Shown piece after piece: positions 52,676 through 60,743 of a stretch of 60,743 nt of DNA. The position numbers and the translations under genes are program-made. The stretch comes from an uncultured Prochlorococcus sp. (GTDB taxonomy: Bacteria; Cyanobacteriota; Cyanobacteriia; PCC-6307; Cyanobiaceae), in contig CACMCA010000008.1 of assembly GCA_902612005.1 (NCBI GenBank), positions 1 through 60,743 on the forward strand, written 5' to 3'. The first letter of the stretch is position 1; the number at the start of each line of letters is the position of its first letter. Under the pieces are notes generated by a model. That model was not told the origin of the DNA and did no database searches. It saw only the letters and a list, made by a program, of their open reading frames with translations.

Positions 52676-53329
52676 ATGAGAAAGTCTGAAAGAGCAGAAA
52701 TAATACGCAAGGAACTCAAAAAGCTATATCCATCACCTCCAATACCCCTTGATCATACAAATGCATATACACTTCTAGTAGCAGTAGTTTTAAGTGCTCA
52801 ATCAACAGATAAGAAAGTTAATGAATTAACAAAAAGCTTATTTAAGGTTGCAGATAATCCAGAAAAGATGATGCAGCTAGGTATTAATGGCATTTACGAA
52901 TACATAAAATTTTTAGGTCTATCTAATCAAAAATCAAAGAACATCTATAACTTATCTAAATTGTTGATTGAGAAGCATAATGGTACGGTCCCAGATTCTT
53001 TTGAAAAGCTTGAATCTCTTCCAGGGGTAGGTCATAAAACAGCATCAGTTGTAATGTCTCAAGTATTTAAAATTCCTTCATTTCCAGTAGATACTCACAT
53101 ACACAGGTTGGCACAAAGATGGGGTCTATCAAATGGAGAGAGCGTAGTTCAAACAGAAAAAGACCTGAAAAAAATATTTCCTATTAATGATTGGAATAGC
53201 TTACATTTGCAAATAATCTTTTATGGCAGAGAATACTGCACAGCAAGAGGCTGTGATGGAACCAAATGTTATTTATGTCGCACTCTTTATCCCAAAAGAA
53301 AAAAGAAATTTATATGTAAAAAGCCTTAA
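52676..53329 (+). CDS. nth: Endonuclease III
   Basis: Nth removes oxidised pyrimidines and cuts the abasic site. The 217-residue product has the helix-hairpin-helix LESLPGVGHKTASVVMSQVF with catalytic Lys121, and VDTHIHRLAQRWGL with catalytic Asp139. The C-terminal [4Fe-4S] region is present but unusual: Cys188-x4-Cys193-x4-Cys198-x2-Cys201 in place of the E. coli Cys-x6-Cys-x2-Cys-x5-Cys. The four Cys could still ligate a cluster; I believe this CDGTKC form is shared by cyanobacteria. Confidence 0.95.
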   Translation: MRKSERAEIIRKELKKLYPSPPIPLDHTNAYTLLVAVVLSAQSTDKKVNELTKSLFKVADNPEKMMQLGINGIYEYIKFLGLSNQKSKNIYNLSKLLIEKHNGTVPDSFEKLESLPGVGHKTASVVMSQVFKIPSFPVDTHIHRLAQRWGLSNGESVVQTEKDLKKIFPINDWNSLHLQIIFYGREYCTARGCDGTKCYLCRTLYPKRKKKFICKKP

Positions 53330-53364
53330 TAAATCTATATAATATTTAAATTAGTTTTTTAATC

Positions 53365-54024
53365 ATGAAAATAGCAGTTACTGGTGCATCGGGGAAAACA
53401 GGTTATAGAATTTCCGAAGAAGCAGTTAAGAAAGGATATAAAGTAAGACAAATCATCAGAAAGAATTCAAAAGTCCCAGCAGGGCTAGAGAGTTTAGAAA
53501 CAATTAGGATTTCTTTAGACAAAAAAGGAGAACTTGATAATGCTTTTAAAGATATTGATGCTTTGATTATTGCGACTGGAGCGAGAGCATCATTAGATTT
53601 AACTGGTCCTGCAAAGGTTGATGCATTAGGAGTATACAGGCAATTAGAGAGTTGCAAAAGAGTTGGTATTAAAAGAGTTATTTTAGTTAGTTCCCTTTGT
53701 ACTGGTAAATTATTTCACCCATTAAACTTATTTGGTTTAATTCTTATTTGGAAGAAATTAGGTGAAAACTTTCTACGAAATTCAAGTTTCGATTGGACTA
53801 TTATTAGACCTGGAGGATTAAAAGAAAATGAAGATATTAAATCAGAAAATATAAATTATTCAAAGGAGGATACTCAAATTAATGGATCAATCCCAAGAAG
53901 ATTAGTTGCGCAATGTTGTATAGATTCTTTAAAAAACAAAGAATCCATAAATAAATTAATTGAAGTTACAAGTTCAAATGATAATAAAAAGATATCTTTT
54001 AAAAAAGCTATGCAAATGATTTAA
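53365..54024 (+). CDS. NAD(P)-binding SDR-like protein
   Basis: The 219-residue product is an atypical short-chain reductase of the NAD(P)-binding type: KIAVTGASGKTGYRISEEAVKKGYKVRQIIRK (G-x-x-G-x-x-G), then DALIIATGARAS, ESCKRVGIKRVILVSSLCTGKL and DWTIIRPGGLKEN. The catalytic Tyr-x3-Lys is not clear. The family includes Ycf39-like and plant At5g02240-type proteins. Substrate is unknown; redox sensing or quinone/chlorophyll-related roles are known for relatives. Confidence 0.85.
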   Translation: MKIAVTGASGKTGYRISEEAVKKGYKVRQIIRKNSKVPAGLESLETIRISLDKKGELDNAFKDIDALIIATGARASLDLTGPAKVDALGVYRQLESCKRVGIKRVILVSSLCTGKLFHPLNLFGLILIWKKLGENFLRNSSFDWTIIRPGGLKENEDIKSENINYSKEDTQINGSIPRRLVAQCCIDSLKNKESINKLIEVTSSNDNKKISFKKAMQMI

Positions 54025-54050
54025 AAGATGTAAATATATAAATTAAAACC

Positions 54051-54239
54051 ATGAAAATAAATCCCAAAGTTGACGCATTACAATTAATGCTTACTGATTT
54101 AAGAACTAGAAATGAGCCAATAAGGCATAAAGCTGCATTTAAAGGTTGCCAACCAGAGTTTCAAAGTCTTGTATCAAGATTAATAAAGCAGTTAGAGGAC
54201 GAATTAGTTGCTGAAAAGCTTACTAATCGCGATAGTTAA
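54051..54239 (+). CDS. Small conserved-looking hypothetical protein (62 aa)
   Basis: The product MKINPKVDALQLMLTDLRTRNEP continues IRHKAAFKGCQPEFQSLVSRLIKQLEDELVAEKLTNRDS. Two amphipathic helices are joined by IRHKAAFKGCQP, with a single Cys. The sequence is well varied and lacks AT-noise, so is likely real. No family named. It lies 26 bases downstream of the SDR-like gene and converges with the DUF296-glutaredoxin gene. Confidence 0.72.
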   Translation: MKINPKVDALQLMLTDLRTRNEPIRHKAAFKGCQPEFQSLVSRLIKQLEDELVAEKLTNRDS

Positions 54240-54249
54240 AAAATTTAGA

Positions 54250-54861
54250 TTACTTAAATGAAATTAAGTTATCTAATTTTGCTTGTTCTGAAAGTTCATC
54301 ATATCCTCCAAAAAAATTATTATCCAAAAATATTTGAGGGAAAGTATTATGGCTACTTTGAGCCATTATTTTTTGAAAGCTCTCATCATTATCTATTAAA
54401 GTAACTTCATGAGGGATAGATAAAGAATTAAGCAACCTAATTGCTCTTTTAGACCAAGGACAATCCTTTAAAATATATGCTTTTACACGTGATTCATTTT
54501 TTAATAAATCATTACTTGAGATATTAATAATTTTTTGTTCAAAAGAAAGTAAAAATATATCAGTACCTTTTTTTACAATACATCCCTCCTCAAGATGCCC
54601 GCCAAAGACATTACATCCTTCATCTGCAAAACTCAAATGTAAATGAACATCTCCTTTATTAAAATGTCCATTTAAAGAAACTATCTCTAGATTTCCTTCA
54701 AATTTATTTATCTCTTGATTTCCTGGGCATTGAATACAAACTGTTCTAAGATTGCCAACCACTCCAGAAACATACCCGTATAAATTATTTGATAAAGAAT
54801 ATTCTTTTATTGAATTTATTAAATCAGATTCTGGAGATAGCTTTAGGCTATGAGGCTGCAT
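54250..54861 (-). CDS. DUF296 (PPC) domain fused to a glutaredoxin
   Basis: The 203-residue product joins two domains. Residues 1-115 form a PPC/DUF296 domain with a probable metal site His73-x-His75 and His89 in DVHLHLSFADEGCNVFGGH. Residues 125-203 form a glutaredoxin: Cys134-Pro-Trp-Ser137 (CPWS, a monothiol-like active site), TFPQIFLDNNFFGGYDEL with the cis-Pro and the glutathione-binding GG-x-D. PPC domains bind DNA in plants or act alone in bacteria. The fusion suggests redox control of the PPC part; partners are unknown. Confidence 0.9.
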   Translation of the reverse strand: MQPHSLKLSPESDLINSIKEYSLSNNLYGYVSGVVGNLRTVCIQCPGNQEINKFEGNLEIVSLNGHFNKGDVHLHLSFADEGCNVFGGHLEEGCIVKKGTDIFLLSFEQKIINISSNDLLKNESRVKAYILKDCPWSKRAIRLLNSLSIPHEVTLIDNDESFQKIMAQSSHNTFPQIFLDNNFFGGYDELSEQAKLDNLISFK

Positions 54862-55044
54862 TAGATATAAGGAATAATTTTGTAATATAAAACATTATCA
54901 TTCACAAAGAGAAGTTGAGTTTATAATCTTTAGGATTCAGATTTAAACTAAATTTTAGAATCTAACATTTAAAACCATTTAAGATTTCTACTAAAAATTT
55001 AAGCTTGTTGAGAGTGTAATATATTTTTTACATACAAAACTAAT

Positions 55045-55584
55045 TTGTTATTAAGAAAAAATCTGAAAAATTTGGCATTGAATATTCCCAACTTATTATC
55101 GATATCTCGACTTATCCTTGTATTTCCATTAATACTTTTTTTAGAAATTAACAGACCTTTTTATGTCTTTATATTGATTATTATTGGAGGTTTAACTGAT
55201 TATTTTGACGGGTTAATTGCAAGGAAATTTAATCTTAAAACCAGATTAGGAGCTATCCTTGATCCCTTAAGCGATAAAGTTTTCTATTTAATTCCTTTAA
55301 CCTTCCTTTGTAAAAATAATTTTATACCCTTCTGGTCTTTGGCATTAATTTTATTTAGAGAATTAATTATCTCTAGCCTGAGGAACTCTGCAAAAGACGG
55401 TTTACCAGCATCTACGTTAGGTAAATATAAAACATTTTTCTTTTTTATTTCAGTAATTGCCTTCTTTACACCATTAAAAAATAGCTTTTTGAATAATTTA
55501 TCTTTAATTTCTTATTGGTTAGGATTCATCCTGACTTTTGTGACTTTATTTGGGTATTTAAGAATTAAAAAGAATATTATCTGA
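55045..55584 (+). CDS. pgsA: CDP-diacylglycerol-glycerol-3-phosphate 3-phosphatidyltransferase (PgsA)
   Basis: PgsA makes phosphatidylglycerol phosphate, precursor of phosphatidylglycerol, the only major phospholipid of thylakoids. The 179-residue product begins at a TTG (55045-55047): NIPNLLSISRLILVFPLI. It has the CDP-alcohol phosphatidyltransferase motif DYFDGLIARKFNLKTRLG, then ILDPLSDK (overall D-G-x2-A-R-x8-G-x3-D-x3-D). About five membrane helices. It overlaps the convergent CSP41-like gene by 27 bases. Confidence 0.93.
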   Translation: MLLRKNLKNLALNIPNLLSISRLILVFPLILFLEINRPFYVFILIIIGGLTDYFDGLIARKFNLKTRLGAILDPLSDKVFYLIPLTFLCKNNFIPFWSLALILFRELIISSLRNSAKDGLPASTLGKYKTFFFFISVIAFFTPLKNSFLNNLSLISYWLGFILTFVTLFGYLRIKKNII

Positions 55585-56478
55585 ATTTTCATCAAACTTC
55601 TCACTCTTTTTATTATTAAAATCTTTCACAAAACTATCCTTCAAACCATCAAGTAAATCAAAAGTTGGCACCCATTCTAAATCACATTTTATCTTAGAGA
55701 TATCAGTCTGATAATGATTTAATCTAATTGGAAATCCCTTTCGAGATTTAGGATCTAATTTTTGATAATCAAATGTTCTTAAAGAAATCTCATTTAGTTT
55801 TAAACCAAGAACATCCGCACAGAAATAAATTAAACCCTTTATGGTAACTCCTTTTTCACCTGAACAGTTGTAAATATTATTTTTGGAATTTTCAAAATTT
55901 AAGCACCTAATCATTACATCAGTTAGATCAGAAACATGGCCTAGCTGAGTAATTAAAGACCCGTCACCAGGGATTGGTATAGATTTTTTAGTAAATAACC
56001 TTTCAAAAAACCAATTTTCAATTTTATTATAATTTCCTGGTCCATAAATATAAGTAGGTCTAAAACTTGTAAAAGGAATTTTTTGATTTTTTAACCAATT
56101 TTCTGTCTCAAACTTTCCTTTATGCCTACTATTTGGATCAATTGGATCAACTTCGGATAAGGGTAGTTCACAATTATCTTTATAAACACCTGCAGAGCTG
56201 ACATATATATATCTCTGGAAAGAGTTATCTAAATTTTCTATAAGAAGCTTGGTTTGTTCTAACTCTCGTCCAGAAATATCATAGACGACATCATACTTTT
56301 TATTTCTTAGCTTGACGATATCTTCTGAATTATTTCTATCACCCTTAATTAAATTTGTTTTTTCAGGATTACTTTTATTACCTCTCGTGAAAATATCTAT
56401 ATCATAATTTTTACTTAATAACTTTCCAACCAAAGACTTGCCAACAAATCTAGTGCCACCCATTACAAGAATTTTCAT
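55558..56478 (-). CDS. NAD-dependent epimerase-like protein (CSP41/RNA-binding type)
   Basis: From the ATG at 56476-56478 the product is 306 residues: MKILVMGGTRFVGKSLVGKLL (G-G-T-R-F-V-G nucleotide motif), YIYVSSAGVYKD and the SRHKGKFETENWL segment, in which the Tyr of the usual Y-x3-K is changed. FRPTYIYGPGNYN follows. This matches CSP41-type atypical SDRs, which in chloroplasts bind RNA and stabilise ribosomes and transcripts rather than act as sugar epimerases. A TTG two codons upstream is the alternative start. Confidence 0.88.
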   Translation of the reverse strand: MKILVMGGTRFVGKSLVGKLLSKNYDIDIFTRGNKSNPEKTNLIKGDRNNSEDIVKLRNKKYDVVYDISGRELEQTKLLIENLDNSFQRYIYVSSAGVYKDNCELPLSEVDPIDPNSRHKGKFETENWLKNQKIPFTSFRPTYIYGPGNYNKIENWFFERLFTKKSIPIPGDGSLITQLGHVSDLTDVMIRCLNFENSKNNIYNCSGEKGVTIKGLIYFCADVLGLKLNEISLRTFDYQKLDPKSRKGFPIRLNHYQTDISKIKCDLEWVPTFDLLDGLKDSFVKDFNNKKSEKFDENSDNILFNS

Positions 56479-56570
56479 ATTCAAAAAATATTTAACTGAA
56501 GTAGTAATCTTAAATAGAATTACATATTGAATAGTACTACTAATAAGTAATTAATGAAAAGGATGATTCT

Positions 56571-57338
56571 ATGGACCTAATACCAGCAATTGATTTAATG
56601 AATGGTAAGTGTGTAAGGCTTTTTAAAGGGGACTTTAATAAAAGAAAAGACTTCACCAAAGAGCCTCATGAGCAAGCTAAATTTTGGGAAAACGAAGGGG
56701 CAAAATATATACATATAGTTGATTTAGATGCTGCAAAAACTGGATCCCCAACAAACGATAAATCAATAAAAAAGATTGCAAAAACAGTTAACATTCCTAT
56801 TCAAATAGGTGGGGGGATTAGATCTCAAGAAAGGATAGAACAATTATTTTCTTATGGTATAGAGAAAGTTATCATGGGAACCTCTGCAATAGAAAATAAA
56901 GAACTAGTTAAAGACTTATCAAATAAATTTCCTGGAAGGATAATTGTTGGGATAGATGCAAAAGATGGAAAAGTGAGTACTAGGGGTTGGCTTGAGCAAT
57001 CTAATATTTTCGCCACAGATCTAGTAAAGGAGTTTTCTTCATTTAAAATTGATAGTTTTATTGTTACAGATATAAATACAGATGGGACATTAGAAGGGAC
57101 AAATGAAGAATTCATAAAAAGCATACTTGAAATTACAGATATTCCAGTAATAGCCTCAGGAGGTGTTGGTTCAATTTCTGATTTATTATCGTTAGTAAAA
57201 TTTGAAAACTCTGGACTCTTTGGAGTAATTGTAGGTAAAGCTCTATATGAAAATAAATTCACGATAAACGAAGCGAATAATGTATTGTCATCAGAGAGAT
57301 TAAATGACTTAGATTTAAAAGGAAATTACTACGCTTAA
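56571..57338 (+). CDS. hisA: HisA, phosphoribosylformimino-AICAR-phosphate isomerase
   Basis: HisA isomerises ProFAR to PRFAR in histidine synthesis. The 255-residue TIM barrel starts MDLIPAIDLMNGKCVRLFKGDF (catalytic Asp8). Further motifs are YIHIVDLDAAKTGSPTN, PIQIGGGIRSQE (phosphate-binding), VTDINTDGTLEGTN (the second catalytic Asp) and IPVIASGGVGSISDL. It is divergent from the CSP41-like gene over 92 bases. Confidence 0.97.
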   Translation: MDLIPAIDLMNGKCVRLFKGDFNKRKDFTKEPHEQAKFWENEGAKYIHIVDLDAAKTGSPTNDKSIKKIAKTVNIPIQIGGGIRSQERIEQLFSYGIEKVIMGTSAIENKELVKDLSNKFPGRIIVGIDAKDGKVSTRGWLEQSNIFATDLVKEFSSFKIDSFIVTDINTDGTLEGTNEEFIKSILEITDIPVIASGGVGSISDLLSLVKFENSGLFGVIVGKALYENKFTINEANNVLSSERLNDLDLKGNYYA

Positions 57339-57417
57339 AAGACTATAAAAATTGATTTAAGGCTGGTGTTTGCAGTAATTGTTAGTTAATTTTGTATAAG
57401 AGATAAGAAATCTAGTC

Positions 57418-59034
57418 TTGGAATTAATTTCAAAAAAATCGATATTGATTATTGCTCCAAGCTTAATCGCAGAATCTTTATCGCTTAAGTTAACATCACT
57501 AGACCAAAATTTAGACATTAATTTTAATAATGGAACTGGTGAGAAAACTCCAGATTTAGTTATATGGAATGTTCTTAATTTCCAATCAGAAGATCTTATA
57601 AGGTTAGAATTATTAAAATTAAGAGAAAAATATGATGAGTCAAAGTTTCTTTTAATTCTCTCTGGCGAACTTGTTTATAAAACAAATAACCCTCCATCGT
57701 TAAATACTGAAGGTTTTCTTTTAAATCCCAGTGCAGAAAAAGTTCTTAAATCTATTAATACCATTTTAAATGGAGGAAGGGTATTTGATATTGAAAATAA
57801 TTCTCGAGTTAAATTAAACAAAAATAAGCCTCTCTCTTTTAGTCAAAAAATTCTTTCTTCAGGTCTTAAACAAATAGATTCTGAAATTAACTATATATTC
57901 AAATATGTCAACTCTGATTCAACACCAGAATTTTATAAATTCATTTTAAAAGGAAGATTAAGAGAACTTATTACTGCAAAATCTTTTCTAATTTTCTTAT
58001 GGGGTAATTCACTAGAACTTTATACAGAGGCAGTTTACACTGAAAATAAAATTAATCTTGAAAATAAGAACACTGTATTCATTAAAGATAAAAACACTAC
58101 AGAAATTTGGAATTTAATTTTAGATAGACTAAAAGAAAGGTATAGCTCAACTAACCTACAGGTTGAATTTAATAATTCATCAATAATTCTCTCTGGGATA
58201 AAGAAAGAATTCATTTCACGACTAATTTGCAAAATGTTAGATGAGTTAGATAATTTAGTAAAAAATATTAAGGAAAACTACAAGGAGAAAGATTTTAAAG
58301 ATGATTTAAATTCTCTTATAAAAGAACTTAAAGTTAATACAATTTCAAATATCACAGACAGCTATTTTCGATTAAAAAAAGGAGGCGACTCTATTTCAAT
58401 AAATGATTTTATTTATAGTGAAGTAAATTGCGAAGAGATAGATAGAGAATCCCATGAATCAATAATGTTTATTGAGCCAATTATTAAAAATGAAGCTCTT
58501 GACTATGATGGGAAATTAATCCCTCTATATGAAACAGAATCGTTTTTGATGCTTGAAAATATAATTTCAAATTGGACAATAAGGAACTGTAATTTATTAG
58601 CTTCTGAAATCTTTAATATTTGTTCTTCTTGGCCTGAATTAAGGACTGTACTTATAAATCCAGAATTACAATCGACAAGAAATTTTGAAAGATTTAGAAA
58701 TAATATTAATAACTACAATCGCTGGCATGACTACATTTATATGCCTATCTACTTGTATGAGAGTAAACGAGAATATATAGATATTATCGATAAAAAATTT
58801 ACCCGATATTTTAAAAATGAAAATAGGGAGAAAGAATTAGAGAATCTAGAATGGCTACAAAAACAAGTTACATTGTTAGTTGAGATAAGAGATGCCGTAG
58901 CACCGCAGTTAGAAGTTGCTGTAAAATATATCGGTAATCTTTTCGTAACTTTCCTTACAAAGGTCGTTGGCAAAGCTATCGGTTTAGTTGGGAAAGGAAT
59001 CCTTCAAGGATTAGGAAGATCAAGTTCAAAGTAA
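57418..59034 (+). CDS. DUF3685 protein (Ycf55-like)
   Basis: The 538-residue product starts at a TTG (57418-57420). Residues 1-105 resemble a response-regulator-like fold without obvious phosphoacceptor Asp set (SILIIAPSLIAESLSLKL, DLVIWNVLNF, LNTEGFLLNPSAEKVLKSINTIL). A large helical part follows, with the conserved C-terminal segment EWLQKQVTLLVEIRDAVAPQLEVAVKYIGN and a Gly/Val-rich end that could associate with membranes. This pattern matches the DUF3685 family, which includes plastid Ycf55. Its function is unknown. Confidence 0.85.
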   Translation: MELISKKSILIIAPSLIAESLSLKLTSLDQNLDINFNNGTGEKTPDLVIWNVLNFQSEDLIRLELLKLREKYDESKFLLILSGELVYKTNNPPSLNTEGFLLNPSAEKVLKSINTILNGGRVFDIENNSRVKLNKNKPLSFSQKILSSGLKQIDSEINYIFKYVNSDSTPEFYKFILKGRLRELITAKSFLIFLWGNSLELYTEAVYTENKINLENKNTVFIKDKNTTEIWNLILDRLKERYSSTNLQVEFNNSSIILSGIKKEFISRLICKMLDELDNLVKNIKENYKEKDFKDDLNSLIKELKVNTISNITDSYFRLKKGGDSISINDFIYSEVNCEEIDRESHESIMFIEPIIKNEALDYDGKLIPLYETESFLMLENIISNWTIRNCNLLASEIFNICSSWPELRTVLINPELQSTRNFERFRNNINNYNRWHDYIYMPIYLYESKREYIDIIDKKFTRYFKNENREKELENLEWLQKQVTLLVEIRDAVAPQLEVAVKYIGNLFVTFLTKVVGKAIGLVGKGILQGLGRSSSK

Positions 59035-59048
59035 GTTTTTTAACTTTA

Positions 59049-59597
59049 ATGAGAATAATTCAATGGATCCTAATAGCATTAATTTTCTTAAGTCCATATA
59101 AAGCAAATGCCTCTAGAGATTCTGATAGTTACGATGGCAACATCTTTCCTATATACGCAGGTAATGGAGCTATAGTCCCTCCCCAAACAACTCTTCAAGA
59201 ATCATTAAAAAATAAAAGAGTAGCAGTTTTATTTTTTTATCTTGACGATAGTTCAGATAGTAAAGCTATGGCTCCGATAATATCTGGTTTAGATTTGATA
59301 TGGAGAAATAATATAGATATCATTGCTCTAACTACTGATGAATTACAGGATAAAGAAAAGTCTGATCTTAGAAATGAACCTAATTATTATTGGAACGGAT
59401 TAATTCCACAAACCATTATTTTAAATAGTGATGGTCAAGTTAAATATGATAAAAATGGAATGATTAATATCGATGAATTAAACAAAGTTATAGGAGAACT
59501 AAAAGGAATTGATATAGAAGATACGACATTTTCTGTAGAAAGTTTTAATGAATACAACAGTATCATTTCTGAAAAAAAAGATAAAAACAAGAATTAA
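59049..59597 (+). CDS. Thioredoxin-fold lumenal/exported protein (photosystem I accumulation-type)
   Basis: The 182-residue product has a signal peptide (RIIQWILIALIFLSPYKANA). The mature part reads SYDGNIFPIYAGNGAIVPPQTTLQESL and KRVAVLFFYLDDSSDSKAMAP, then TIILNSDGQVKYDKNG, a thioredoxin fold whose CxxC is replaced by SSDSK, so it cannot act as a dithiol reductase. It resembles the cyanobacterial 'thylakoid membrane photosystem I accumulation factor' family. It follows the DUF3685 gene by 14 bases. Confidence 0.8.
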   Translation: MRIIQWILIALIFLSPYKANASRDSDSYDGNIFPIYAGNGAIVPPQTTLQESLKNKRVAVLFFYLDDSSDSKAMAPIISGLDLIWRNNIDIIALTTDELQDKEKSDLRNEPNYYWNGLIPQTIILNSDGQVKYDKNGMINIDELNKVIGELKGIDIEDTTFSVESFNEYNSIISEKKDKNKN

Positions 59598-59606
59598 TTA
59601 AAAAAT

Positions 59607-60743
59607 ATGATACTAATAAATATCCTCTTAGTTCTTTTAATTTTTTTAGTTCTTTCAGATTTATATATTAAAAAATCACCCAAATCAAAGTTAAATCTAG
59701 TACCTATAAATTACAAAATCAAAAAAAAGGATGGTTTAAAAGAATTAATTATTGATTTAAAAATAACTAATAAAAGTAAAACCAAAGAGACGATGGTACC
59801 TAATATAAATTTTGAATTAGATTTTTTTAAAAGTAAAGGTAACGAATATTGCCAAAATTTTAATTATCAAGAAGATATTTATGTATATGAAAATAATAAA
59901 ATTAAGAATTTAAACAATTACTGGCCAACAACAATTATCAAGTCAAATTCAGAATTATTTGTAAGAATCATTTATAAATTTAGCAATAATAATTTTAGAA
60001 AAAAAATAAAATATCTATGGTTAAAAGTATATTGGGAGAACTATGGACATTTTGGTATTTCAAATAATAAGGATTGTTTTTTAATTAATTTAGATGGTCA
60101 AAAACAAAGGCTGAAAGAAGTTTTTGAAATTCCAATAAATAATAAATATAAAGCTTTTGCTATTAAAACTGATTTACTTGGTTGCTTTGATAGTCCAGTA
60201 AATACTGTGATTAAATACTGCAAAGGAATTGTAGAAAAAAATGATATTTTAACAATCGGTGAGAGTCCACTAGCGATTATGCAAAATAGATATATTTCCC
60301 CTCAAAATTTAAGATATAGTTTATTTTCAAAAGTTTTATGTTATTTTTTTCACCCTACAAGCAGTCTCGCAACAGCTTGCGGCATGCAATTATTAATAAA
60401 TAGAATCGGAGTCACAAGAATAACCTTTGCACTATTTGTTGGATTTCTCTTCAAATTAGTTGGTATTAAAGGTATATTTTATAGGTTAACTGGTTCAGAA
60501 TCATCCCTTATTGATGATATAAGCGGTACAGTTACACCTTACGACAAGAGTATAGTAATGGGTCCTCTCAATGCAGATTTATTTTGTAAGGAGGTCTCAA
60601 ACTATCTAGATATAGATGTTGCTGTTGTCGATGTTAATGATCTTGGAGGTGTGAAAGTCTTAGCTAGTTCAAATAAAAAAGTAATTAAAATACTCAAAAG
60701 AAACTTAATATCTAATCCAGCTGGCAATGGAGATGAAAAAACC
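59607..60743 (+). CDS. F420-0:gamma-glutamyl ligase-like protein (3' end cut off)
   Basis: The ATG at 59607-59609 opens a frame that stays open to the right edge (379 codons). A membrane helix (about 1-20) is followed by about 150 residues of strand-rich sequence, then FEIPINNKYKAFAIKTDLLGCFDSPVN, DILTIGESPLAIMQNRYISP and TSSLATACGMQLLI, with ISGTVTPYDKSIVMGPLNADLFCKEV. This resembles cyanobacterial coenzyme F420-0:gamma-glutamyl ligase (CofE)-like proteins, although Prochlorococcus is not known to make F420. The N-terminal extension is not part of CofE. Function is open. Confidence 0.8.
   Translation, partial: MILINILLVLLIFLVLSDLYIKKSPKSKLNLVPINYKIKKKDGLKELIIDLKITNKSKTKETMVPNINFELDFFKSKGNEYCQNFNYQEDIYVYENNKIKNLNNYWPTTIIKSNSELFVRIIYKFSNNNFRKKIKYLWLKVYWENYGHFGISNNKDCFLINLDGQKQRLKEVFEIPINNKYKAFAIKTDLLGCFDSPVNTVIKYCKGIVEKNDILTIGESPLAIMQNRYISPQNLRYSLFSKVLCYFFHPTSSLATACGMQLLINRIGVTRITFALFVGFLFKLVGIKGIFYRLTGSESSLIDDISGTVTPYDKSIVMGPLNADLFCKEVSNYLDIDVAVVDVNDLGGVKVLASSNKKVIKILKRNLISNPAGNGDEKT

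Noticed and set aside
1..60743. CRISPR array, insertion sequence or prophage
   Set aside because: No regularly spaced repeats, transposase, integrase, terminase or capsid genes were found on either strand.

Overview
The window is about 31% G+C, with densely packed genes, very short spacers and many 3' overlaps. Several genes are typical of picocyanobacteria: a PAM68-like photosystem factor, DUF1816, DUF1830, DUF3082, DUF3288 and DUF3685 proteins, a CSP41-like epimerase, glucosylglycerate genes, and linked urease and urea-transport genes. I read it as chromosomal DNA of a high-light-adapted Prochlorococcus. The clade is inferred from base composition and gene content only. Both ends cut through a gene: secF on the left and a coenzyme F420 ligase-like gene on the right.

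Layout. 1-5.6 kb: a leftward run rsmA, ispE, DUF3082, a tiny membrane ORF, pdhB, secD, secF (rRNA methylation, isoprenoids, pyruvate dehydrogenase, protein export). 5.7-8.7 kb: rightward rlmH, then umuD-umuC behind a LexA-like box, then a small HExxH protein of ATP23 type. 8.7-17 kb: dnaG and dnaE leftward, flanking rightward EamA transporter, ruvA, rpsO and PAM68-like genes. 17-23.3 kb: leftward gatA, DUF1816, rlmB, mrnC, a STAS protein, trpD, carA and DUF3288. 23.4-28 kb: ABC exporter half, msrA, tRNA-Pro, uppP and several tiny membrane proteins.

28.1-32.9 kb is a compatible-solute module. GpgS and GpgP would make glucosylglycerate, a GH13_18 phosphorylase would break it down, and a D-glycerate 3-kinase would return glycerate to 3-phosphoglycerate. 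32.9-43.2 kb is a complete urea-nitrogen module: ureDABC leftward, ureEFG rightward, and urtABCDE behind an NtcA-type promoter, with a strong hairpin terminator between urtA and urtB.

43.2-52.6 kb is accessory DNA. It starts with small hypothetical genes, including a ribbon-helix-helix regulator flanked by related repeat elements. A tight operon follows: a Rieske oxygenase of the PAO type, a 33-residue membrane peptide and a lone ABC ATPase. An iron block comes next: two Fur-like boxes in front of a cysteine-rich CRP/FNR-type regulator and its small partner, a ferritin, a previously easy-to-miss 40-residue Lys/Cys-rich ORF behind a third Fur-like box, and a FutC-like iron-transport ATPase. 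52.7-60.7 kb returns to housekeeping genes: nth, an NAD(P)-binding protein, a DUF296-glutaredoxin fusion, pgsA, a CSP41-like epimerase, hisA, DUF3685, a thioredoxin-fold protein and the F420 ligase-like gene.

The most novel-looking material lies in the iron block, the Rieske/ABC operon and the RHH-regulator locus. I saw no rRNA, CRISPR array, insertion sequence, integrase or phage gene.
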